Assembly (NCBI RefSeq): GCF_001263205.1
Contig: NZ_CP012333.1
Coordinates: forward strand, 7,586,001 to 7,650,000
DNA length: 64,000 bases
Source: Labilithrix luteola
GTDB lineage: Bacteria > Myxococcota_A > Polyangia > Polyangiales > Polyangiaceae
Reading direction: 5' to 3'
The notes below the pieces were generated by a model. The model was given only the letters and a program-made list of their open reading frames with translations, made no database searches and was not told the DNA's origin. Below are positions 8,866 through 17,328 of this stretch, one piece after another; the stretch's first letter is position 1, and every line of letters starts with the position of its first letter. Position numbers and translations under genes: made by a program.

Positions 8866-9069
8866 ACCTTAGGCCCACTCAACCATCCACGAATCGTTCG
8901 GGAGCGATGGGGTCCGCCTCGAAAGAGGTTCGGCCAGTCGTGCGGCCCGTCGATTGCGCGCCCTGCGGCTTCCATTCGTTCCTTGGGGGACTTGCGCGTT
9001 CCCATGCACCTCTTGGCGTCGCGCGAATCGCCGTTCGAAGAATCGTGCTTCGTCTTTTCGGAGGAGCCG

Positions 9070-9894
9070 TCACCCTCCGCGGGTCACGTCGGATGAAGGG
9101 CCCGCGTCGATAGCCCTGCGCGTGCCCGTGAGCGGACGAGCACGAACGGATGCGTGGCCGCTGCGGGACGTCTGGCTTCGTGTCGAGAGGCGGTTCGAGG
9201 GGGCTTCGTCGTCATGAATGAGGCCATAGTGCTTCCACCCCTCGCGTAGGGCCCAAGTACGTGGCGCGGCGACGGGGCATTCGTGGAGATCACGGCGAAG
9301 GAGATCGAGTTGGAGCGCCAGCAGCATCCACGCCGCGGATGGATGCCAGCCATCGAGCCAGGCGGCGGAGGAGCACGGGTCGAGCGAGATGGAGGCGAGG
9401 AACGCTTCCTTCTCGTCGCACTGGTGCTTGCGCGCATTCATCAACACGTAGACGAGAGCATTGCGTACCTGACGAAGATTCGTGAGGTCGCGTCGCGTGT
9501 AGCGATCACGCCAGAGCGAGCCGCTGTGTCGGCGGAGTCGATTGACGTCCCACGTGATTCGCCGAGCGAGATGCTGGACACCTCGTGAAAGTAAGACCTG
9601 ATTGGTTGCCTCCACGATCAGATGGATGTGCGTCTCCTGCACGCTGAAGTGAATCACGCGGAAGTCGTCACCGCTGCTCTCTTCGATGTGCCGGCGAATG
9701 GCGCGAAAGATGTCCTCGTCTCGGAAATTCGGCACGCCTGACTTCGCGCGCAGGATGACGTGGACGGGCGTTCGGGCGTCGAGAGGCGGCCGCTCACGAT
9801 GCCTCTCGTACCCTTTGCGCGACGCCGCTCGCTTTCTCCCCGTGTTGGCCCTCGCGCCCCCATGTTCGCGAAATACGAATTCCCGTTGTTTCAC
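9070..9894 (-). CDS. REP-associated tyrosine transposase (RAYT, Y1/HUH)
   Basis: 274 residues from a GTG at 9894, which follows a GGGGGAGGG Shine-Dalgarno by 5 nt. The HUH motif is at residues 89-91 in VQETHIHLIVEA and the candidate catalytic tyrosine is Tyr149 in RNALVYVLMN. These are the marks of single-strand transposases of the IS200/IS605 superfamily of the REP-associated type. A long Arg-rich C-terminal extension follows. RAYTs mobilise or maintain short palindromic REP repeats rather than being bounded by their own inverted repeats. Repeats and a hairpin lie just upstream at 10.0-11.1 kb. Confidence 0.75.
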   Translation of the reverse strand: MKQREFVFREHGGARANTGRKRAASRKGYERHRERPPLDARTPVHVILRAKSGVPNFRDEDIFRAIRRHIEESSGDDFRVIHFSVQETHIHLIVEATNQVLLSRGVQHLARRITWDVNRLRRHSGSLWRDRYTRRDLTNLRQVRNALVYVLMNARKHQCDEKEAFLASISLDPCSSAAWLDGWHPSAAWMLLALQLDLLRRDLHECPVAAPRTWALREGWKHYGLIHDDEAPSNRLSTRSQTSRSGHASVRARPLTGTRRAIDAGPSSDVTRGG

Positions 9895-10169
9895 GCATGC
9901 CCTCCCCCGTAGACGTGAGCTCGAAGTTTGGCCTCGCGCGCCCGCCCGGCTCATTCGGCTCGCTCCTACAGCGTCGAGCCCTTGTTCGAACGGATATTCA
10001 TAAGTCGATTAATCTCAGATTCAAGAGGCCGAAGTCGTTTTGGTCGAAATCGAATGCTCCTAAAGTCGAGAGCAATACTTGCGCGCAGCACGGCCTCGAT
10101 CGTCGACGGAGCGCCGCCTCGACGTCTCGAGACGAAATTTCCCGAAGGAGATCGGTCGTGGTCGCACAC

Positions 10170-10200
10170 GCCTGCATCCTGAAGCCTTCGCTGCGCGAGC
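10170..10200 (+). repeat. 31-nt direct repeat, copy 1
   Basis: Begins GCCTGCATCCTGAAGCC and ends CTGCGCGAGC. It matches 10524-10554 at 28 of 31 positions. Confidence 0.6.
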
Positions 10201-10523
10201 TCACACCCGCACGTCCTGCGCTGGCTCATTCGGCTTGCTGTTACGGCGGCCAGGGCGTGTCTCATAAGTCGCCTGATTCCGGTCTTTCTGCGGGCGCGGA
10301 CGTTCCGGGGAAAGCGAATAGCGCTGGACGCGCGTGCGGCACGGGCCGACCTCGCGTTCTCGTCATTGACAACGCTTCGGCGGAGCGCCGTCTCTTCGAC
10401 AAGTTCGTCGTACCGTCGTTCGGTCCGCACCATGGACGGACGAAGACTTGAAAGGGCAGAAGGCATTTTTACGGCGACCGTGCACCGCGACATTCCCAAT
10501 TCGCAATGCTGAGGACCGCACGC

Positions 10524-10554
10524 GCTTGCATCATGAAGCCCTCGCTGCGCGAGC
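10524..10554 (+). repeat. 31-nt direct repeat, copy 2
   Basis: Begins GCTTGCATCATGAAGCC and ends CTGCGCGAGC. In this copy the 16-nt block TTGAAAGGGCAGAAGG lies about 60 nt upstream at 10448. Confidence 0.6.
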
Positions 10555-10669
10555 GCCGAGCCTCCAGCGATTGTCGAGCGTGCGCTATCGCGGGCCGGCC
10601 GGAGGGGGCTCTCCTCCCGGTGCTCCCGTCGCGCTCTCGGTCTGCCCGCTGGCGGGGCTGTTGCTCCCA

Positions 10670-10712
10670 GAGCTTCGGTGCCCGGCCCGGGGTAGTGCCG
10701 GGCACGAAGCTC
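10670..10712. repeat. REP-like hairpin
   Basis: Arms at 10670-10686 and 10697-10712 form a 16-bp stem with one bulged G. The 10-nt loop contains GTAG, a tetranucleotide that accompanies many REP palindromes processed by RAYTs. It is 0.8 kb from the RAYT gene, so it is a candidate substrate. This is inference. Confidence 0.45.
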
Positions 10713-11352
10713 GCGCTCCCATCGCTCGTACGTTGGAGCCAGCATTACCAATGCCGCGTGACGTCCAACACGTCGGCGATCTCCACAACGCGGCGGCGAG
10801 CGATGCCGCCAAGATTCGCCCGATAGCGCCCATCATCTCGTTCGCCTCGTGCCTTCGCGGTGGCGACGAATTTCAGCAGTTTCTTGTGCTGCAGCCGTTC
10901 GCCGGTCCGGACCGGTCCTGAGATCCGCGGAGGTCACGGAAGGGAGCCGAGGAGCCTTCCCGCCTTCGACTGAACCTCGTGCCAGGTCCTACGCCGGTCG
11001 GAAGCCGTGAGATGGCGTCGTGGACCGAGGGGTCTCGTGTCGGCGTTCGCCTCGCTGGAAACTGGAGTGCTGACTTGATAGGGCAAAAGGTATTTCACGG
11101 TTCCACACGCGCGATCTGCGTAGGAGCCGACTCATCACCTGTTGCGCGTCGACGCCTGCGAAGCCCGCCTGTGCGAAGGAGCGAGCGCTTGCGGTCGTGC
11201 GGTCTCCCCGACGTATTCGTCGTCTCCAGTGCGCTTCGCGAGTTTCCGGCAGTGAGAAGTTCGAAGGGGCACGCTCACACCGAGAGGCGGCGGCCGTCGA
11301 AGCGCGCTAGGTTGGTTACGAGGACGTATCCATCCGAGGTAAGAGCTGAGCC

Positions 11353-12717
11353 ATGGCGGGTGAACGGGAGAACATGAACCGAGTCGGTGCGGTGGAGCAG
11401 GCGCGGGTGACTCCGGCTGAGGTCCACGACGTGCTTCGGCATCACATGCTGGTGGACGGGTATCCGCTCGTGGTCGACCTCGATGGGAGTCGGGGCTCGT
11501 GGGTTCGTGATGCGCGGACGGGAAAGGAGTACCTCGACTTCTTCTCGTTCTTTGCGTCGAATCCCATCGGGTTCAATCACCCGAAGATGCTCGAGGCCGA
11601 AACGCAGGAGCGGCTGGCGAAGGCGTCGACCGTGAAGGTGTCGAGCTCGGACAAGTACACCACGTACATGGCCGAGTTCGTCGCAACGCTCGAGCGAACC
11701 GCGGCACCGCCGCATCTGCCGTATTACTTCTTCATCGAAGGTGGGGCGCTCGCGATCGAGAATGCGCTCAAGACGGCGTTCGACTGGAAGGTTCGCAAGA
11801 ACATCGCCGCGGGGCGAGGGGAGCGCGGCCAGGCCGTTTTGCACCTCGAGAGCGCGTTTCATGGGCGGTCGGGCTACACGCTGAGCCTCACGAATACCGA
11901 CCCCAACAAGACGCAGTACTTTCCCAAGTTCGATTGGCCGCGCATTCCTGCGCCCAAGGTTCGATTTCCGCTCGATGCCGAGAGCCTCGCCGAGGTGGAG
12001 GCGCTCGAGAAGAGAGCGATTGCTGCAGCGGAAGCGGCGTTCGCGCGCGACCCGCACGGCATTGCCGCCATCATCCTCGAGCCGATTCAGGGGGAAGGGG
12101 GCGACAACCACTTCCGCTCCGAGTTCTTCCGGGAGCTACGTCGTCTCGCCGACGAACACGACGCACTGCTGATCGTCGACGAAGTGCAGACGGGGCTGGG
12201 CCTCACCGGGAAGTGGTGGGCCTATCAGCATCACGGCATCGAGCCGGACATCGTCTGCTTCGCGAAGAAGATGCAGGTCGGCGGCATCATGGTGTCGAAG
12301 CGCATCGACGACGTCCCGAACAACGTCTTCCACAAGTCCGGGCGCATCAACTCCACGTGGGGCGGCGCGCTCGTCGACATGGTGCGCTGCACGCGCATCC
12401 TCGAGATCATGGTGGAGGAAGATCTCCTCCGGAATGCCCACGATCGCGGTGTGGAGCTGCTGAACGAGCTCCGCACCATCGAAGAGAAATACGAGCAGGT
12501 CACGAACTCGCGAGGCGCCGGGCTGATGTGCGCGATCGACTTGCCCGACACCGCGACGCGAGACGCCGTCGTGAAAGCGTGCTTCGAAGACGGCATGATC
12601 GTGCTGGGCTGCGGTACGCGCTCGATCCGCTTCCGCCCCACGCTCACGGTGGACGGTGAGATCGTCCGCGAGGGCGCGCGCCGCCTCGATCGCGCGATCC
12701 GTCGCACGTTCCTTTAG
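11353..12717 (+). CDS. lat: L-lysine 6-transaminase
   Basis: A 454-residue class-III PLP aminotransferase. It transfers the epsilon-amino group of lysine to 2-oxoglutarate, giving 2-aminoadipate semialdehyde (it cyclises to piperideine-6-carboxylate), the first step of one lysine catabolic route and of some antibiotic pathways. Family marks are EYLDFFSFFASNPIGFNHPK near residues 59-78, Asp276 in LIVDEVQTG (pyridine nitrogen) and the PLP lysine, Lys306, in CFAKKMQVGG. The length is normal. ATGs at 11353 and 11374 are both possible. The stop codon is 1 nt from a MITE-like terminal repeat. No other lysine-degradation gene is adjacent. Confidence 0.88.
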   Translation: MAGERENMNRVGAVEQARVTPAEVHDVLRHHMLVDGYPLVVDLDGSRGSWVRDARTGKEYLDFFSFFASNPIGFNHPKMLEAETQERLAKASTVKVSSSDKYTTYMAEFVATLERTAAPPHLPYYFFIEGGALAIENALKTAFDWKVRKNIAAGRGERGQAVLHLESAFHGRSGYTLSLTNTDPNKTQYFPKFDWPRIPAPKVRFPLDAESLAEVEALEKRAIAAAEAAFARDPHGIAAIILEPIQGEGGDNHFRSEFFRELRRLADEHDALLIVDEVQTGLGLTGKWWAYQHHGIEPDIVCFAKKMQVGGIMVSKRIDDVPNNVFHKSGRINSTWGGALVDMVRCTRILEIMVEEDLLRNAHDRGVELLNELRTIEEKYEQVTNSRGAGLMCAIDLPDTATRDAVVKACFEDGMIVLGCGTRSIRFRPTLTVDGEIVREGARRLDRAIRRTFL

Positions 12718-12718
12718 G

Positions 12719-13008
12719 CCAATGCCGTTCGGATAAGGGAGCCGGGAGCAGAGTTGCTCTGACCACGAGTGTCGTCCGAAGCAACTTCGTCCAGTGCCGG
12801 CCGACGGGAGGGAATGGCACAGGAAGGGCGCAAGGGCGGAAGATTCGAGGAGGGTAAAGAGGAGAGCATCGGCGCACCGCGGACTCATCGAGGTGCATCG
12901 TTGCCTTGGCAAAAGGAGTCCCGCAGTCGACCTACGAGGCCGTAGTGCGAACTGCCTTGCGACGGCTCCCCCCTCTAACTCCTTCCGTTCTTCCGCGCTT
13001 CCTGTGCC
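12719..13008 (+). mobile_element. Degenerate MITE-like element (older copy)
   Basis: The left end CCAATGCCGTTCGGATAA (12719-12736) is identical to the left end of the element at 50473. Inside, GGCACAGGAAG with CGGAAG-type repeats (12816-12846) is mirrored at 12977-13008 (CTTCCG repeats ending CTTCCTGTGCC), the same nested design as the 50.5-kb element. A right terminal repeat is not recognisable, so this copy is decayed. No gene is seen in the 426-bp interval to yebC. Confidence 0.6.
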
Positions 13009-13074
13009 CTCTCTCTCGAGTCAGGCTAACTCGAAACGAGGGCATTCCTGATTCGCGTAAGTCCCTAAAGCACC

Positions 13075-13122
13075 GCGCGAACGGCGCTCGTGAGATGGAT
13101 CACGAGCGCTGTCCGTTCGCGC
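13075..13122 (-). terminator. Strong hairpin downstream of yebC
   Basis: A 10-bp plus 9-bp stem (13075-13093 with 13100-13122) is interrupted by a 4-nt bulge, with a 6-nt loop. It lies 21 nt past the yebC stop on the minus strand, as expected for a terminator, though no T tract follows. Confidence 0.5.
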
Positions 13123-13143
13123 CGTTCGCGGTGTGCGCGTCGA

Positions 13144-13842
13144 TCAGGCGAGGCCGACGTACAGGTTCTGGACGTCGTCGTCCTCGTCGAGGGCTTCGAG
13201 GAAGGCTTCGACTTCGGCGCGCTTGGCGTCGTCGACGGTGACGGGGTTCTTCGCCTTCCAGATCAGCTGGGCGGAGGTGACGTTCCACTTCCGCTCGGTG
13301 AGGGCCTTGCTGACGATGTCGACGTCACCGCTCTCGGTGAAGAAGCGCGTCGAGCCATCCTCGCCAGCCTCGAGGTCCTGCGCACCGCACTCGATGGCCG
13401 CCTCTTCCGGATCGACGCCGGGGCCCGGTGGGGTGGCTTCGACCTGGCCGAGACGGTTGAAGTCCCACGACACCGAACCGGCCGCGCCGATCTGGCCCTT
13501 GCGGAACAGCAGGCGGACGTTGGCCGAGGTGCGGTTGCGGTTGTCGGTGAGGCACTCGACGATGACGGGCACCTGGTTCGGTGCGAAGCCTTCGTAGGTC
13601 ACCGTCTCGTACGTGACGGCCTCGTCGAGGAGACCGGCGCCCTTCTTGATGGCGCGCTCGAGCGTGTCCTTCGTCATCGAGGCCTTCTTCGCCGCGTCGA
13701 CCGCCATGCGCAGGCGCGGGTTCATGCTCGGATCCGCTCCGTTTCGAGCGGCGACCATGATCTCCTTCGCGAGCTTGGTGAAAACGCGGCCCTTGGCGGC
13801 CGCGGAGGCTTCACGACCCTTCTGCTTCCATTGTGCGCCCAT
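13144..13842 (-). CDS. yebC: YebC/PmpR-family regulator
   Basis: A 232-residue member of the YebC/TACO1 family. The opening GAQWKQKGREASAAAKGRVFT region, NPRLRMAVDAAKKASMTKDT and NRNRTSANVRLLF are characteristic. Members act as transcription regulators or, as shown more recently for some, help ribosomes translate difficult proline stretches. The usual first-helix phrase is slightly altered (MGAQWKQKG rather than AGHSKWANIKHRK), which marks the YebC_II-like branch. The ATG at 13842 is the natural start. Confidence 0.85.
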   Translation of the reverse strand: MGAQWKQKGREASAAAKGRVFTKLAKEIMVAARNGADPSMNPRLRMAVDAAKKASMTKDTLERAIKKGAGLLDEAVTYETVTYEGFAPNQVPVIVECLTDNRNRTSANVRLLFRKGQIGAAGSVSWDFNRLGQVEATPPGPGVDPEEAAIECGAQDLEAGEDGSTRFFTESGDVDIVSKALTERKWNVTSAQLIWKAKNPVTVDDAKRAEVEAFLEALDEDDDVQNLYVGLA

Positions 13843-13951
13843 CGCCCCTCCGCATAGCTCAACTCCGGCCCGACGGCAGCCCCCGTCGCGAGGGGGACTT
13901 TTCGATTTTCCGGGGAGCTCGAGTCTCCGGGCGCCCTAGCGCGGGCGCAGA

Positions 13952-14095
13952 TCAGGCAAGGAATCCGCCGATTGCCTCGGCGATCGGGCCGGCATCCTCT
14001 TCGAGCGCGAAGTGCCCGGTGTCGAAGAACCGTAGCTCGGCGGCCGGCACGTCGCGCTCGTAGGCGTCGCGTCGCTTGCCGGTGTTCGACGGACG
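13952..14095 (-). pseudogene. Alpha/beta-hydrolase C-terminal fragment
   Basis: Starting 3-4 nt after the hisN stop on the same strand, a frame reads RPSNTGKRRDAYERDVPAAE, then LRFFDTGHFALEEDAGPIAE, ending GGFLA-stop at 13954-13952. This is the last 45 residues or so of an alpha/beta-fold hydrolase, including the catalytic His (DTGHFALE). The rest of the gene is missing and there is no start codon, so it is a deletion remnant fused behind hisN. Confidence 0.6.
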
Positions 14096-14099
14096 TGAC

Positions 14100-14900
14100 T
14101 CAGGGCACGCGTCCGAGGATCTCGAGGGCCTGCGCGTGGACGCGCGGATCCCCGGCCGCGATCACGCGCCCGCCGTTCTGCGCGTCGCCGCCCGTCCACG
14201 AGGTGAAGAGGCCGCCCGCGCCTTCGACGATCGGGATGAGCGCCTGCACGTCCCACGGCTTGAGGGCCGACTCGATCACCAGGTCGACGAACCCCATGGC
14301 GAGAAGCCCGTACGCGTAGCAGTCACCTCCGTAACGCGTCATCTTCGCGGCGGCGGCGATCTCCTGGAATGCATCCGACTCGGGCTTGGTGAAGTAGCCC
14401 GTCGGGTGCGTGGTCGTCACGATCGCCGAGGCGATATCGGCGCACGCGCGCGTCGAGATCTGCGTGGTGCGACCTTCGCTCACGAAGTCGGTTCGCCCCG
14501 TTCGACCAACCCATCGCTCGCGCGTCACCGGCTGATCGAGCACGCCGAGGATGGGGCTCGTGCCGTCGTTGAGGGCGATGAGCGTTCCCCACTGAGGCAT
14601 GCCGCAGATGAAGGCGCGCGTGCCGTCGATCGGATCGAGAACCCACGTGTGGTAGTCCTCGCCGGGCTCGGGGCCATGCTCTTCGCCGAGGATGCCGTGG
14701 CGCGGGTAGGTCTCCTTGATGAGCTGACGCTGGACGAGCTCGGCCTGACGGTCGGCCTCGGTCACGGGGTCGAAGCCAGCCCGACCGGTGCCCTTGTCGG
14801 TGACGTCGAGCTTGATGCGGAACCACGGGCGGATGGCTTCGCCCGATGCGTCGGCGAGGCGATTGGCGAAGAGGACGAACTCATCCATCGAAGGTTCCAT
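14100..14900 (-). CDS. hisN: Inositol-phosphatase-family histidinol-phosphatase
   Basis: A 266-residue member of the inositol monophosphatase superfamily. It shows GEEHG (about residue 75), the metal-binding WVLDPIDGTRAF and the distal KPWDVQALIPIVEGAGG. The Arg-Ala-Phe after DGT and the WGTLIAL phrase match the HisN-type histidinol-phosphatases, which make histidinol from histidinol phosphate. No other his genes are adjacent, so substrate assignment rests on sequence alone. The frame runs to 15104, but upstream of the ATG at 14900 it overlaps the divergent cytochrome gene. Confidence 0.75.
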   Translation of the reverse strand: MEPSMDEFVLFANRLADASGEAIRPWFRIKLDVTDKGTGRAGFDPVTEADRQAELVQRQLIKETYPRHGILGEEHGPEPGEDYHTWVLDPIDGTRAFICGMPQWGTLIALNDGTSPILGVLDQPVTRERWVGRTGRTDFVSEGRTTQISTRACADIASAIVTTTHPTGYFTKPESDAFQEIAAAAKMTRYGGDCYAYGLLAMGFVDLVIESALKPWDVQALIPIVEGAGGLFTSWTGGDAQNGGRVIAAGDPRVHAQALEILGRVP

Positions 14901-14964
14901 CGAAGCGATCCTACTCGACGCGAGCGTGTTGTTGGCTTCGAGATCGAAGTGTACAGAAATGCTC

Positions 14965-16038
14965 ATGCGATGGCCGTCGAGCTCGAGCGTGACGTTTGCA
15001 ACCCTGACGACGTTCGCATGCCTCACAGGCGTCGTCGTTGCCGCATGCTCCTCGTCGAGCGAAGCAACGAACGACGCTGCGTCGGCGGAGTTAGGCGCGG
15101 CCAATTACGACAAGACGTGTGCGCTCTGCCACGGCAAGAACGGTGAGGGGTACGCCGCCGACAACGCCACCGCCCTGAACAACCCGACCTTCCTCGCGAC
15201 CGCGAGCGACGTCTTTCTCCGCCGAAGCATCGCGCGTGGTCGGCCGGGAACCACGATGTCCGCGTGGGATCGGCCGCACGGCGGTCCATACGACGACAAC
15301 GCCATCGCCGGCATCGCTTCGTACATTCGTAGTTGGCAGACGGCGCCGAGCGTGACGTTGCCCACCTCGAGCATCGTCGGTGACGCCACGCACGGAGCAA
15401 CGGTCTATGCATCGACCTGCGCGTCGTGCCACGGCGGGACCGGAACCGAGGGGCCGAACGTTCGGCTGGCCAATGCCGAATTCCTCGCCATCGCGAGCGA
15501 CGCGTTCCTCGAGTACGCGATCGTGCACGGTCGTCCGGGGACGGCGATGAAGGCATTCGAAGGTCAGCTCTCGGCGCAAGACATTCACGACGTCGTGGCG
15601 CTTCTCCGGAGCTGGGCCAAACCCGTCGTCAACGGTGATGTGCCCATTCCTGGTTCGCTCGGTCCGATCGTTTTGAATGCCGACGGGCCCGATCCGAACT
15701 TCGTCGTGGGCAATCGCTTCACGCCCGCCGACACCATCAAAGCGGAGTTCGACCGCGGTGCGGCCATGGGATTCCTCGATGCGCGCGCGCCGTCCGATTA
15801 CGTGACGAGCCACATCGCAGGGGCCAACGACGTTCCGTTCTACGAGGCGAGCGACTACGTGTTCGCCTTGCCGAAGGACAAGTGGCTCGTGGCCTATTGC
15901 GGTTGTCCGCATGCCGAATCGGGGCAACTCCTCGATACGCTGGTTGCCAATGGCTTCACCAAAGTGACGATTCTCGACGAGGGCTTCTTCACGTGGGTGA
16001 GCCGCGGCTATCCGGTGCGCTCGGGTCCGAATCCGTGA
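14965..16038 (+). CDS. Di-heme cytochrome c-rhodanese fusion lipoprotein
   Basis: 357 residues. A signal peptide ends in the lipobox VVVAAC (Cys28). Two class-I cytochrome c domains follow, with heme motifs CALCH (Cys52) and CASCH (Cys152). From about residue 255 there is a rhodanese domain with the active-site loop YCGCPHAES (Cys312) and closing strand TILDEGFFTWVSRGYPV. It is probably tethered to a membrane in the periplasm, combining electron transfer with sulfur transfer or sulfide/thiol chemistry. The start may instead be ATG 14959. It is divergent from hisN and 40 nt upstream of an aldo/keto reductase gene. Confidence 0.8.
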   Translation: MRWPSSSSVTFATLTTFACLTGVVVAACSSSSEATNDAASAELGAANYDKTCALCHGKNGEGYAADNATALNNPTFLATASDVFLRRSIARGRPGTTMSAWDRPHGGPYDDNAIAGIASYIRSWQTAPSVTLPTSSIVGDATHGATVYASTCASCHGGTGTEGPNVRLANAEFLAIASDAFLEYAIVHGRPGTAMKAFEGQLSAQDIHDVVALLRSWAKPVVNGDVPIPGSLGPIVLNADGPDPNFVVGNRFTPADTIKAEFDRGAAMGFLDARAPSDYVTSHIAGANDVPFYEASDYVFALPKDKWLVAYCGCPHAESGQLLDTLVANGFTKVTILDEGFFTWVSRGYPVRSGPNP

Positions 16039-16078
16039 CGGCTTGACGGCCACGCGCGCGCCGGGCAGGAAAGGGAAC

Positions 16079-16966
16079 ATGCGTTTCACGCCACAAAGGG
16101 CTCTCGGTAAAACGGGGTTCGTCGCCAGCACGCTCGGCATCGGCGATCTTGCCGATGCGGCGCTCGGCATCGAGGCGTGCGCGACCGTCCTGCAGCGCGC
16201 GCTCGACGTCGGACTCAACGTCGTCGACACCGCGCCGGCCTACGAAGACGGCTTGAGCGAACGCGTCGTCGGTCGTGCGCTCGTGGGGCGTCGCGAGGGT
16301 GTGTTCGTCGTCGACAAGGTCGACCACCTCGATCGCCCCGTGTGCGAGCAGATGAAAGGCAGTCTCGAGCGCCTCGGTTTCACCCCCGACGCGTTCGTCT
16401 TCCACGGCGTCTCACGCATGGAGGACTGGACGTCGCTCGTCTCGCCCGGCGGGGGATTCGAGCAGCTCGAGGCCGAGCGCCGCGCCGGCCATTGCCGCTT
16501 TCGAGGTGTGTCGAGCCATCATCCCGACGTCGTACGCGAGGCCATCCTGTCGGGCCTCTGCGACCTCGTGATGTTCGCCATCGGGCCTCACGTCGATCGG
16601 CGCTACACCGACGAGCTTCTCCCGCTCGCCAAGGAGCGCGGCGTTGGCACGATCGGCTTCAAGACGTTCGGTGCAGGAAAGCTCGTTGCTCGAACCACCG
16701 GCTACGGTCGCCCGATTCCGGACGACGTCGACGTCGAGACGCTCGCTCCGCTTCTCACCATCGACGACTGCGTTCGCACCACGCTCACGCTCGACCCCGA
16801 CGTGGCCCTGCTCGGCCTGAGCACGCCCGAAGAGCAAGACGCCGCCTTCGCCGCTGCCGAACGCTTCGTTCCCTTCGGCCTGGAGGAGCTCGCCGACGTT
16901 CGACGCCGAGCGGCGGAGGCCGTGCGGAACAAGGGCGCCATCTGGTGGGATCCCTCCACGCCCTGA
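16079..16966 (+). CDS. Aldo/keto reductase
   Basis: 295 residues with the aldo/keto-reductase TIM-barrel pattern: LGKTGFVASTLGIGDLADAA near the start, the catalytic-Asp/Tyr region VVDTAPAYEDGLSERVVGRA, VFVVDKVDH (Lys) and FVFHGV (His). These match the tetrad Asp-Tyr-Lys-His. The start at 16079 follows an AGGAAAGGG Shine-Dalgarno. It likely reduces an aldehyde or ketone with NADPH in the cytoplasm. It follows the cytochrome-rhodanese gene by 40 nt and may be co-transcribed. Confidence 0.8.
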   Translation: MRFTPQRALGKTGFVASTLGIGDLADAALGIEACATVLQRALDVGLNVVDTAPAYEDGLSERVVGRALVGRREGVFVVDKVDHLDRPVCEQMKGSLERLGFTPDAFVFHGVSRMEDWTSLVSPGGGFEQLEAERRAGHCRFRGVSSHHPDVVREAILSGLCDLVMFAIGPHVDRRYTDELLPLAKERGVGTIGFKTFGAGKLVARTTGYGRPIPDDVDVETLAPLLTIDDCVRTTLTLDPDVALLGLSTPEEQDAAFAAAERFVPFGLEELADVRRRAAEAVRNKGAIWWDPSTP

Positions 16967-17328
16967 GGCGGTCGTTCCGCCGGATTCCGGCCGGTGGTCA
17001 GGCAGTTGCCTTGGTTCCACCGTCGTTGCCGTCGTCACGTGCGGCGTCGTTCGCATTCGCGTCTCCGCTCGGACGCGTCTCGGGTTTGGCCGCCTCAGCC
17101 TAGGTATTTCGGCGCCTTATGGCGACGTTGGTGTGGTGTCGAGTCCACACCGAGTCCTCGTTGCGCGGCCAATCTTCGTGCCCGGCGACGATTTCCTGCG
17201 ACCTCGGCAGAGGCGGCCTGTCGGGGGGGCGGCAAGTGACGGAGCGAGGTGCTTCGGCCTGCCGTCCACCACCATCGACCCGCGTCCTCTCTCGAAGGCT
17301 GCGGTGACTTCTCTGAGGGAGGCACCCC
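16967..17328. other. Gene-free interval
   Basis: About 360 bp between the aldo/keto reductase and the GIDE-like gene. A minus-strand frame of 33 codons without a start codon (16999-17100 region) is the only coding-like sign. I see no clear promoter, repeat or RNA. Confidence 0.4.

Larger units (their letters stand above)
8437..9069. other. Gene-free interval with insertion debris
   Basis: Between the LysR gene and the RAYT gene I see no intact gene. The interval holds a copy of the 16-nt block TTGAAAGGGCAGAAGG (8473-8488), the IS110 remnant (8605-8790) and a terminal-repeat-like sequence (8848-8865). The remainder, 8866-9069, shows nothing recognisable. Confidence 0.5.
9895..11352. other. 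Repeat-rich intergenic region beside the RAYT gene
   Basis: About 1.46 kb without a convincing gene on either strand; the open frames show no consistent codon bias. It holds two copies of a 31-nt block (10170-10200 and 10524-10554, 28 of 31 positions identical), copies of a 16-nt block at 10448-10463 and 11075-11090 (a further copy at 8473), and a strong hairpin at 10670-10712. It looks like debris of repeated insertions. Confidence 0.55.

Noticed and set aside
10979..11377. Open frame of about 130 codons upstream of lat
   Set aside because: Composition is not gene-like, it has no recognisable motif and crosses a 16-nt repeat block.
11353..13842. A lysine-catabolism gene cluster around lat
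   Set aside because: The neighbours (MITE-like element, yebC, hisN) have no known role in lysine degradation.
16999..17100. 33-codon minus-strand frame with coding-like composition
   Set aside because: It has no start codon and opens directly after a stop; there is no homologue I recognise.
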